A stretch of DNA of 20,359 nt from SIG673 sp964570105 (GTDB taxonomy: Bacteria; Bacillota; Clostridia; Oscillospirales; CAG-272): positions 1 through 20,359 of the forward strand of contig CAZMWM010000026.1 of the NCBI GenBank assembly GCA_964570105.1. Reading direction: 5' to 3'. The notes under the pieces are model-generated. The model made no database searches. It saw only the letters and a program-made list of their open reading frames with translations, and was not told the DNA's origin. Positions within the stretch are counted from its first letter, which is position 1, and the number at the start of each line of letters is the position of its first letter. The translations under genes and the position numbers were made by a program. Shown piece by piece: positions 6,183 through 13,282 of the stretch.

Positions 6183-7547
6183 TTACACCGATGCGGTGAC
6201 GCTTATGTCATCCGGATGCGCCGCTCTCATACGTCGCATCACCCATATATACAGCGGAATGAGCAGGAGATCCGCAAGCACCCAAGCGGCAGGTGAGGCT
6301 ATGCACGCGGCGGTATAGCCGTACGTCCCCACCAATGCCAAGGCAACGCCTGCGCGTCCCACAAGCTCCAAAACTCCGCCCGCCATAGCCTGAACGCTGT
6401 AACCCATTCCCTGCACTGCGTTTCTGAACACCGCGATCATTGAAAGGAAAATAAAGAATACCGCGTTTATCTTTATATATTCATCCACCAGCCCTATGAC
6501 CTCAAGCTCGGATGCGTCAAGGAACAGGAGCGAGACCTCGCTTCCGACAAAGAAAAGCACAACTCCCAATACCACAGCAACACAAGCATCCAAGATCGCG
6601 GCGGTCTTGACACCCGTTTTCACCCTGCGGACGTTTCCCGCTCCGGTATTTTGACCGCAATAGTTCGCCAGTGCCACGCCTATGGAATTCATCACCAACC
6701 AAACTATGCTCTGTATCTTTCCGGCGACCGTCATAGCCGCAACCGCGTCGCTTCCCAAGGAATTGACCGCGGCTTGCAATACCACGCTTCCGATGGCTGT
6801 AACGGAATATTGGAGCGCCACGGGAAGCCCCATAAACAGCATCCTGCCGACGATCTTCCGATCAAATCCCATCTCCTCCTTCGAGGGGATCACATCCGAG
6901 CATCGCTCTTTTATATAGAGCAGACAAAGTATTCCCGAAACGAGCTGAGCTATGACGGTAGCGATAGCCGCACCGGCAACTCCCAACGGGACCACTACTA
7001 TAAAGAAAATGTCAAGTCCCACGTTGAGCACTGCGGATATTATAAGAAAATAAAGCGGTGAACGGCTGTCACCGAGCGCTCTCAGCAGTCCTGCGAGCAT
7101 ATTATACAGCATGGTCGCGAACATACCGACGTATATGTACTTAAGATAATCCGCGGCGCCGTCAACGATATCCTCCGGCGTTTTCATAAGCAACAGGAGC
7201 GGACGGTTGAATACGAGCGCAACCGCAGTCATCACCGAGACCACGATGGCGTACACGAATATCATATTCGCGATACATCTTCGCACCTTTTTCTTGTCGC
7301 CTGCACCGAAATACTGCGCTATAAGTATACACGATCCCTCGGCAACTCCGTTTATAAAACCGATCACCAAAAACGTCACGGCTCCGGTCGCGCCTACGGC
7401 GGCGAGCGCCTCTTTGCCCAAGAATTGCCCGACTATGACCGCGTCCACCATATTATACAGCTGTTGAAAAAGATTTCCTATCAAAAGCGGCAAAGCAAAC
7501 GAAACAAGAAGCTTCATAGGCTTTCCGTGCGTCATATCACAAACCAT
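6183..7547 (-). CDS. MATE-family multidrug/Na+ efflux protein
   Basis: A 454-aa integral membrane antiporter with the two-fold MatE architecture of 12 helices. The N-terminus is the familiar KLLVSFALPLLIGNLFQQLY, followed by NMVDAVIVGQFLGKEALAAVG, the substrate-path helix region. The second half starts near residue 235 (MLFMGLPVALQYSVTAIGS). Proteins of this family export cationic drugs or metabolites in exchange for Na+ or H+. The substrate cannot be read. The start ATG 7547 has GGGGA eight bases ahead. It is transcribed alone from the promoter at 7599-7627 and ends at the shared terminator. Confidence 0.92.
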   Translation of the reverse strand: MVCDMTHGKPMKLLVSFALPLLIGNLFQQLYNMVDAVIVGQFLGKEALAAVGATGAVTFLVIGFINGVAEGSCILIAQYFGAGDKKKVRRCIANMIFVYAIVVSVMTAVALVFNRPLLLLMKTPEDIVDGAADYLKYIYVGMFATMLYNMLAGLLRALGDSRSPLYFLIISAVLNVGLDIFFIVVVPLGVAGAAIATVIAQLVSGILCLLYIKERCSDVIPSKEEMGFDRKIVGRMLFMGLPVALQYSVTAIGSVVLQAAVNSLGSDAVAAMTVAGKIQSIVWLVMNSIGVALANYCGQNTGAGNVRRVKTGVKTAAILDACVAVVLGVVLFFVGSEVSLLFLDASELEVIGLVDEYIKINAVFFIFLSMIAVFRNAVQGMGYSVQAMAGGVLELVGRAGVALALVGTYGYTAACIASPAAWVLADLLLIPLYIWVMRRMRAAHPDDISVTASV

Positions 7548-7598
7548 CGATGCGTCCCCATTCTCCGAAAATGTTTATCAAAGCAACAGACCAGCATC

Positions 7599-7627
7599 AT
7601 AATAGCACGATATCGCCCGGCTGTAAA
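7599..7627 (-). promoter_or_regulatory. Promoter of the MATE gene
   Basis: On the minus strand TTTACA (7627-7622) and TATTAT (7604-7599) are spaced by 17 bases, about 50 bases ahead of the MATE ATG. Each box has one mismatch to consensus. Confidence 0.7.
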
Positions 7628-7713
7628 GCGGTGTTTATGAATAAAAGAAAAGTTTTTTTAATATCCTTATCACAAGCTTCCTCATTCAACCCGGAGCGGG
7701 CGAGAAGCACCCG

Positions 7714-8559
7714 TCAGATAGATCTTTCCAATGAGATCGGATTTGTAACGACGCAAAACTCTTCGTTGGTCAAATCTGTCTTTTGGTATACGAGCGTTCC
7801 GAATGCCTTCTGCATAACAGAAAGGAACGGACGGAATACGACCACACCTGCTCCCAGCACATAGCTGAAATATATCTTTTTGTCAAGCCTCCGAGCAATG
7901 ATCCTCGCTATATCCATCGTCTGCACATACTCTGCGTTTTGCGGAGTATGCACACCGCACAGCGTCCCATCAATGCACATTTTTACATATGATGACAAAT
8001 TATCTATATAGATCATGCTTCTTTCGTTCTTTATACGCGGAAACACCGGAGATTTTTTAACGATCTTTATTATCGTCTGAAAATTTCCCTTACAGCCTTT
8101 TCCGTAGACCATCGGCGGACGGATCACACAAAGCTTAAAATTATCGTCCGCGATCTCACTCAAGGCTTGCTCGGCTTGCCATTTGGATCTGCCGTAATTA
8201 CTTTTGGGAGCCGGAGCGGTGTCACTCGATATCACCCCCACATCCTTGCCGTATACGCTCATAGAGCTGAGGAAAATAAATTGCCCTACCCCTTCAGCCT
8301 TTGCCTTTTCCGCGGTCTCGATAGCCAGATCGCGATTGACCTCGTAATAAGTATGGGCATTTTCCTTCGTTTCCTTCTGATGCGCGATACCGGCAACGTG
8401 AAAAACGGTATCGTAACCGGCAAAGCTTTTATCTCGCCAAGCTCCGCCTATCATATCCACGGTATCAACGGTATACTCGTTCGGGAAATTCGCTTTTATG
8501 TAGTTTTCAAACGACGTACCGATGTAACTGTTAGCGCCTGTGATAAGTATTCTTTTCAT
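7714..8559 (-). CDS. NAD-dependent sugar-nucleotide epimerase/reductase (extended SDR)
   Basis: A 281-aa Rossmann enzyme. It has the NAD-binding TGANSYIG (7-14), an HVAGIAH segment, a catalytic serine in FLSSMSVYG, and the Tyr/Lys pair in NYGRSK (YxxxK), followed by CVIRPPMVYG typical of NDP-sugar epimerases. It most resembles the 4-epimerase/4-ketoreductase branch (WbpV/FnlB-like), so it could reduce or epimerise the 4-keto sugar made by the dehydratase of this operon. Its ATG overlaps the preceding stop by one base (TAATG), with GGAGG 10 bases upstream inside that gene. It is the last gene of the operon. I see no good terminator after it, only a weak 6-bp hairpin without T-run near 7695-7712. 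Confidence 0.87.
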   Translation of the reverse strand: MKRILITGANSYIGTSFENYIKANFPNEYTVDTVDMIGGAWRDKSFAGYDTVFHVAGIAHQKETKENAHTYYEVNRDLAIETAEKAKAEGVGQFIFLSSMSVYGKDVGVISSDTAPAPKSNYGRSKWQAEQALSEIADDNFKLCVIRPPMVYGKGCKGNFQTIIKIVKKSPVFPRIKNERSMIYIDNLSSYVKMCIDGTLCGVHTPQNAEYVQTMDIARIIARRLDKKIYFSYVLGAGVVVFRPFLSVMQKAFGTLVYQKTDLTNEEFCVVTNPISLERSI

Positions 8560-9227
8560 TATCGCATGACCTCCTGCTCTTCCTGTTTTTCTTCTTGCTT
8601 CTTCATCTCGCCCGTACCGCCCTCCACAACGCCGTCGTGCTTCAACACACTGACGACCGTCCCGAAGAAACAGCGCACATCCATGGCAAATCCCTTAAAT
8701 CTGCCCCTGTTCAGCGCCGCGGCGTATTCACCGTCAAGCTTTGCTTTTACGTCTATCTCCAGCTCGTCGCGCCCGTTGATCTGCGCCCAACCGGTAATAC
8801 CGGGCTTTATGTCGTTTGCGCCGTATTTTTCGCGCTCGGCGATCAGATCCTCCTGCGACCAAAGAGCCGGTCTGGGACCGATGCAGGATATTTTCCCGAG
8901 AAATACCTGATATATCTGCGGTAATTCGTCTATACTCGTTTTGCGAATGAATTTTCCGATCCGAGTGATATATTGCTCGGGATTCTTAAGAAGATGCGTT
9001 GGCGTATCATGAGGCGTGGACATCTTCATGCTACGGAACTTCCATATCATAAAATACGTAATCTCGCCGTTTTTCTTCTTACCGACGCGCTTCTGCTTGA
9101 ACAAGACCGGACCGGGATCGTCGATCTTGATGGCAACGGCGATGATCAACATCGGAAGCAACAAGACGATAATAGCGAGACCGGACAGAACGATATCTAT
9201 AAACCTCTTCACAACGTGCTTATACAT
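8559..9227 (-). CDS. Polyprenol-phosphate phosphoglycosyl transferase (PglC-like)
   Basis: A 222-aa monotopic bacterial sugar transferase that starts a lipid-linked glycan by moving a sugar-phosphate from an NDP-sugar to undecaprenyl phosphate. It has one N-terminal hydrophobic helix (about 10-33), then KIDDPGPVLFKQKRVG (34-49), WKFRSMK (62-68), the catalytic Asp-Glu in SIDELPQ (D100-E101), GPRPALW (117-123) and PGITGWAQINGR (142-153). At this length it is the minimal PglC type without extra membrane domains. The C-terminus is Glu/Gln/Lys-rich. The start is ATG 9227 with GGAGG eight bases before. A TTG at 9242 lies inside the ribosome site itself and is rejected. It overlaps the acetyltransferase gene by eight bases. 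Confidence 0.92.
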   Translation of the reverse strand: MYKHVVKRFIDIVLSGLAIIVLLLPMLIIAVAIKIDDPGPVLFKQKRVGKKKNGEITYFMIWKFRSMKMSTPHDTPTHLLKNPEQYITRIGKFIRKTSIDELPQIYQVFLGKISCIGPRPALWSQEDLIAEREKYGANDIKPGITGWAQINGRDELEIDVKAKLDGEYAAALNRGRFKGFAMDVRCFFGTVVSVLKHDGVVEGGTGEMKKQEEKQEEQEVMR

Positions 9228-9918
9228 TATGTGATCCTCCAACCTGATCGGCTCTCATATTAAAATAAGTACCCACAGAACTGCCGTTTTCACTTTTTGT
9301 GCACCCGGAAATATCCGCAAGATATTCCTCCCATCTCTGCGGATCAAGCAATACACCGTCCACCGTAACGCCGTCACCGCGCCTGTATACCTCGCCACTG
9401 CCGAGCTTAGTTCCCGCAGGCACACGGCAATATCCCTCTACCGTCGCATTGCAGTCCACATGGACGCCCTCACAGCACATAGTGGCGTGATTGATGACAG
9501 CACCGGCAGAAATGATACAGCCCTCGCATATCACGCATCCCGTATGCACGACCGCCATCGGCTCGATGATGCATCCGCTCATTATACGAGCAGAAGGAGA
9601 AACGTACGCCCTGGGCGAGATGAGCGAAACGATATTATAGTCCGTTTCCTCTTTTATCCTTTCGAGCAACGAACGTCTCACTTCCGAATTTCCTATAGCT
9701 ACAACGATTTTTTTATAATCGGCAAACAGCCCGCCGATATCGCGCGTCGTTCCGATGACCTCAATGCCGTTCGGAGTCGTTTTCCTTACGTCGTCAACAA
9801 AGGCTATCTTCCCGAAGCACCCCATATCTGATGCGATCTCAAAAGCCACGACCGCATACGTACTCGCGCCGACGATCAACAGACCGTCACCTGCGTTACA
9901 ACTGCTAATACTCTGCAT
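9220..9918 (-). CDS. PglD/NeuD-like sugar O/N-acyltransferase
   Basis: A 232-aa protein with two parts. The first is an N-terminal Rossmann-like domain (about 12-85; LLIVGAST, FVDDV, VVAIGNSEVR). The second is a left-handed beta-helix of hexapeptide repeats (about 95-185; SPRAYVSPSARI, CIIEPMAVVHTGCVI, CIISAGAVINHA). The histidine in AVINHA is at the position of the PglD/NeuD catalytic base. These enzymes acetylate the 4-amino group of UDP-amino sugars or related groups. It lies 22 bases after the dehydratase gene. The ATG at 9918 has AAGGGGG almost touching it, so initiation may be weak or start slightly downstream, for example at the TTG of LLIVGAS. An unusual C-terminal extension of about 40 residues follows the helix. 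Confidence 0.85.
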   Translation of the reverse strand: MQSISSCNAGDGLLIVGASTYAVVAFEIASDMGCFGKIAFVDDVRKTTPNGIEVIGTTRDIGGLFADYKKIVVAIGNSEVRRSLLERIKEETDYNIVSLISPRAYVSPSARIMSGCIIEPMAVVHTGCVICEGCIISAGAVINHATMCCEGVHVDCNATVEGYCRVPAGTKLGSGEVYRRGDGVTVDGVLLDPQRWEEYLADISGCTKSENGSSVGTYFNMRADQVGGSHNV

Positions 9919-9940
9919 CCCCCTTGATGTCCGACGTTTT

Positions 9941-12040
9941 TCAGTTCACCGCCGTAACCTTTTCATTATGCTGTTGCATTACTTTCATCTGTTGGGCATA
10001 CGCTTCTCCCTTGTACTCCGAGCCGTGTTCACCTGCCGGATGATACGTGGGAACGACACCGGCAACAAGCTCCCGAATGATATCCTCACGACCGTCATAC
10101 GCCGCGCGCATCAACATTTTCAGCTGACACAAAAACTCATCCGTATCGAACGGGATAGGACTGCCTATATGTATCAAATGATTCGGTGTGGTCCTCATCC
10201 CCTCCTCGGACATAAGCTTTTCCTCGTAAAGCTTTTCACCCGCACGAAGTCCCGTATATGATATCTTGATATCGACGTCGGGCTGTAATCCCGAAAGACG
10301 TATCAGGTTTCTGGCAAGAGTATCTATTTTCACGGGCGAACCCATGTCCAAAACGAATATTTCGCCGCCCGCCGCATATGTCCCGGCTTGAAGAACGAGC
10401 GAAGCCGCTTCCGGTATCGTCATAAAATATCTGATTATATCCGGATGCGTCACAGTAACAGGACCGCCTTTAGCTATCTGCTCCTTAAATCTCGGAATGA
10501 CCGAGCCGTTACTGCCGAGCACATTACCGAAACGCACCGCGACGAATTCCGTCGTGGGCTTGTCGCAACACTCCCCCACATCCGGTGCATCGTACTCCGG
10601 ATCCTCCGCATGAACGAGGATAGGGCGCAGATCCTTTGCTCTCCCCTCTCTTATCTTACGATCGAAGGACTGAATGACCATCTCGCAGAGTCGCTTTGAG
10701 GCTCCCATGATATTCGTGGGATTTACCGCTTTATCGGTCGAGATCAGCACAAATCTCTTGCATCCGTTCATCATAGCGGCATAAGCGGTCTTATATGTAC
10801 CGACGGCATTATTTTTAATGGATTCGCACGGACTGTCCTCCATTAGAGGAACATGCTTATGCGCCGCGGCGTGATACACCACGTCCGGCTTGTATTTTGC
10901 GAATACCTGACCGAGACGTCGGCTGTCACGAACGGAGCCGATCAACACCTCCAAATTCAGCTCGGGATATTTATCCCTCAATTCAAGTGCAATAGCGTGA
11001 GCATTATTTTCATAGATATCAAAAACGATCAACTGCTTCGGTGAGTGCTGTGCGATCTGCCTGCAAAGCTCACTGCCGATAGAGCCGCCTCCGCCTGTGA
11101 CCATGATGACCTTGTCCGTGATGAAGCGGTATATCTCATCCATATTCACCTTTATCGGATCGCGTCCGAGCAGGTCCTCTACCGCAACGTCTTTTAAGGA
11201 TCTTGCCGCAACATCAGCAGATGCAAACGCATACACCCCCGGCATGATCTTCAGCTCGCAACTCGTCTCTTTACAAATATCGAGTATATCGCGGCGCTGT
11301 TCCGCGGTTGCGCTCGGAATAGCCAAGATAATCTTTTCTATCTTGTATTTTTCCACGTTCAGCAGAATATCGTCTCTGCCGCCAACGATCGGGACACCGT
11401 CGATAAAGCGTCTCTGCTTGTTACAGTCATCATCAATGATACAGCACACGCGCTCGTTAACTTCGTTCGCCCCGTGCAGATCTCGCAATATTATCTGCCC
11501 TGCCGAGCCTGCACCTATCAGCATAACGCGCGTTGCCAGACTCTTCTGCATCGCTTTCGTTCTTTTGTTTCGTTCCAACAAAACAAATCTGTACGCAAAT
11601 CTGACAAACAGTATCAGCAGAAACTGTATCGCGATACCGACTATGTAGTAAGTAACCGGCATCCTATTAAATATAAGAGTAATGCCTAATGCATGGAGCA
11701 GACCTAATACCAAGGAGCTGACGGCAACCCTTTCCAGCTCAACGAAGCTTGCAAATTTCCATATGCTACGGTACAAATGAGCAAACCAAAGCACAACGAT
11801 ACAGACGACCGCATATATCGGCGAAAACTTCAGCCACGCCGACAAATACTCGTTTGGTATTTCGGAAACCCGACAGTCAAATCTGAGCCACAGAGCAACA
11901 AAATACGCCCCCACAACAGCGACAAGATCGTACAGGATCAAAAGCGCCACTACCGCATTTCTATGATTAAACAGCCTTGACGCTTCCTTGTGATGTGCCT
12001 CGGGGGCAACGAATATATCTTTTTTCATAATTATGACCAT
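9941..12040 (-). CDS. Membrane-bound NDP-sugar 4,6-dehydratase (FlaA1/PglF/CapD-like)
   Basis: A 699-aa enzyme of the PglF/WbpM/CapD type. Four transmembrane helices occupy about 25-165. A first nucleotide-binding domain begins at VMLIGAGSAGQ. The catalytic SDR domain begins at IMVTGGGGSIGSELC. The active-site stretch STDKAVNPTNIMGASKR has Met in place of the usual Tyr of the YxxxK motif, typical of UDP-GlcNAc 4,6-dehydratases that keep the inverting or retaining chemistry in this branch. It converts UDP-GlcNAc to a 4-keto-6-deoxy sugar, the first step to bacillosamine, QuiNAc or FucNAc type sugars. The ATG at 12040 or the one at 12028 (MKKDIF) may start it; GGAAAGG (12048-12042) fits the second better. 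It is the first gene of the operon, behind a structured leader. Confidence 0.92.
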   Translation of the reverse strand: MVIIMKKDIFVAPEAHHKEASRLFNHRNAVVALLILYDLVAVVGAYFVALWLRFDCRVSEIPNEYLSAWLKFSPIYAVVCIVVLWFAHLYRSIWKFASFVELERVAVSSLVLGLLHALGITLIFNRMPVTYYIVGIAIQFLLILFVRFAYRFVLLERNKRTKAMQKSLATRVMLIGAGSAGQIILRDLHGANEVNERVCCIIDDDCNKQRRFIDGVPIVGGRDDILLNVEKYKIEKIILAIPSATAEQRRDILDICKETSCELKIMPGVYAFASADVAARSLKDVAVEDLLGRDPIKVNMDEIYRFITDKVIMVTGGGGSIGSELCRQIAQHSPKQLIVFDIYENNAHAIALELRDKYPELNLEVLIGSVRDSRRLGQVFAKYKPDVVYHAAAHKHVPLMEDSPCESIKNNAVGTYKTAYAAMMNGCKRFVLISTDKAVNPTNIMGASKRLCEMVIQSFDRKIREGRAKDLRPILVHAEDPEYDAPDVGECCDKPTTEFVAVRFGNVLGSNGSVIPRFKEQIAKGGPVTVTHPDIIRYFMTIPEAASLVLQAGTYAAGGEIFVLDMGSPVKIDTLARNLIRLSGLQPDVDIKISYTGLRAGEKLYEEKLMSEEGMRTTPNHLIHIGSPIPFDTDEFLCQLKMLMRAAYDGREDIIRELVAGVVPTYHPAGEHGSEYKGEAYAQQMKVMQQHNEKVTAVN

Positions 12041-12245
12041 GCCTTTCCAAATATCACAGTAGTTTTGTGATGGTTTCGGTTTTGCCGAAATGGCGACCGT
12101 TCAGATCGCCGAGGCGCAAAACGCATCCGAAAGATCTATCTTTCAGACTTATCTCCTGCGCGTGTTTAAGACTGCAATACCACCCAAGGTATAAGCTTCC
12201 AAAAATCGCACTGACGATTTTATGAAAGAATTGCTACTATGAACT
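12041..12245 (-). promoter_or_regulatory. Long structured 5' leader of the glycan operon
   Basis: About 205 nt separate the predicted start of transcription from the dehydratase gene. Read 5' to 3' on the minus strand, it forms five consecutive stem-loops: 12221-12202 (7 bp, AAAATCG/CGATTTT, then T residues); 12147-12126 (10-nt arms, inner loop AUAGAU); 12110-12092 (7 bp); 12090-12074 (TTTCGG/CCGAAA); and 12071-12053 (ATCACA/TGTGAT), just ahead of the ribosome site. GCGCA at 12161-12157 can pair with either 12125-12121 or 12118-12114, which gives mutually exclusive forms. I do not recognise a known riboswitch consensus. Control by attenuation or antitermination is an inference. Confidence 0.6.
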
Positions 12246-12251
12246 GCATTT

Positions 12252-12280
12252 ATTATAGCACAAAACGCGAAAAAGGTCAA
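12252..12280 (-). promoter_or_regulatory. Promoter of the glycan operon
   Basis: On the minus strand TTGACC (12280-12275) and TATAAT (12257-12252) are 17 bases apart. The predicted start of transcription is about 12245. It lies 69 bases beyond the stop of the membrane-anchored protein gene on the same strand, so some read-through from that gene is possible; I see only a T-rich stretch, no clear terminator, between them. Confidence 0.8.
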
Positions 12281-12348
12281 CACCTTTTGAAAGAAAAAAT
12301 GAAATAAAAATGCATACACTGTAAATTTGATATCTTAAGCTCCGTCAC

Positions 12349-13026
12349 TCAGCCGTAAACGTTAAATCCCGGCGCATCGAAAACGAAATATATCTTCTGC
12401 TCTCCCTTTTCGTTCGGCTCCACTCCGAAGAACTGAACAAGCTCCTGATCCGCATCGACCTCATAACGGAACAAACCGTCGTTTTCCATTATTTTATAAG
12501 TCACGATGTAATACGTAGCATTGGGATGGTCCCCTTGGGCGTATGCATATTTTCTTATGAACACGTCATAGACCTTCTGCATCGGGAAAGCTTCGTACGG
12601 CTTTTTATCCTCACCGTCAAAATACCCGTCGGAAAACAACGCATTCAGCTCCTCGTGCTGTCCTCTTCTGACAGCGTCGAAATAATCGTACATGAGTGCG
12701 AGCGCAGCTCCGCCGCGAACAGCGCATTGGTCGCGTGTGTTCAAAGTCTCCGTCACCTCGACGAATTTGCCGTTGAAATCCCCATACTTCATAAGATAAG
12801 GGGCTTTTGCGAGATATTCTTCAAGCGTGAATATATCGGTCTCCCAATCCGGCGGATAAAGATCGCGTATCACGATCTGATCATTCGATCCACCCGAATC
12901 GTTTTCACTGTCTCCGTCATCGACATAGCTGTTACCGTTTTTCACGATATCCAGCCTCGGAATGATGTTCACCGCGCCGAGAAGCACTGCGAGCACCGCG
13001 ATCACCGCTATTATCTTGACCTTCAT
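12349..13026 (-). CDS. Membrane-anchored extracytoplasmic protein of unknown function
   Basis: I do not recognise this 225-aa protein. Residues 3-20 are a hydrophobic anchor or uncleaved signal (VKIIAVIAVLAVLLGAV), followed by an Asp/Ser/Gly/Asn linker (about 35-52). The rest is a globular domain, rich in aromatic and acidic residues. Its segment ALMYDYFDAVRRGQHEELNALFSDGYF recalls NTF2-like folds (short helix, Phe-x-Asp-Gly-Tyr), but this is only a resemblance. There is no lipobox cysteine. The start is taken as ATG 13026; a GTG at 13035 is in frame and closer to the AAAGG site. It is transcribed from its own promoter, divergent from the acyl ligase operon. Confidence 0.7.
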   Translation of the reverse strand: MKVKIIAVIAVLAVLLGAVNIIPRLDIVKNGNSYVDDGDSENDSGGSNDQIVIRDLYPPDWETDIFTLEEYLAKAPYLMKYGDFNGKFVEVTETLNTRDQCAVRGGAALALMYDYFDAVRRGQHEELNALFSDGYFDGEDKKPYEAFPMQKVYDVFIRKYAYAQGDHPNATYYIVTYKIMENDGLFRYEVDADQELVQFFGVEPNEKGEQKIYFVFDAPGFNVYG

Positions 13027-13150
13027 CAAGTTCACCGTACCTTTCTCGAGACCTGCGGACGGAAAATATCTTCCAGTCGCCGCCCCGAAACACACCTGTA
13101 TTTACAGACACAATATGGAAAAATTTATTATAATACACGTCACTCTGTTT

Positions 13151-13179
13151 ATTATACTACACCTTTTGAATATAATCAA
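13151..13179 (-). promoter_or_regulatory. Promoter of the membrane-anchored protein gene
   Basis: On the minus strand TTGATT (13179-13174) and TATAAT (13156-13151) are spaced by 17 bases. It is divergent from, and about 22 bases away from, the promoter of the acyl ligase gene, so one bound regulator could affect both. Confidence 0.75.
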
Positions 13180-13200
13180 GTAGTTTTATTTTAAAATTAC

Positions 13201-13229
13201 TTGACAAAACCGATTTTTCGGGCTATAAT
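13201..13229 (+). promoter_or_regulatory. Promoter of the acyl ligase operon
   Basis: TTGACA (13201-13206), 17 bases, TATAAT (13224-13229). The predicted transcription start is about 13236, after the first in-frame ATG at 13232. That ATG therefore cannot be the start codon, which supports GTG 13283. Confidence 0.88.
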
Positions 13230-13282
13230 AGATGTACTATACGTGTGCGGCTCAGCCGTTGCACGATACCACGAAAGGTACG

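Noticed and set aside
12041..12245. A c-di-GMP (GEMM) or SAM riboswitch in the glycan operon leader
   Set aside because: Parts such as ACGCGCAGG look a little like GEMM, but the conserved core and tetraloop receptor arrangement are not present.
13232..13282. ATG 13232 as start of the acyl ligase
   Set aside because: It lies just after the -10 box, before the predicted transcription start, and has no ribosome site.
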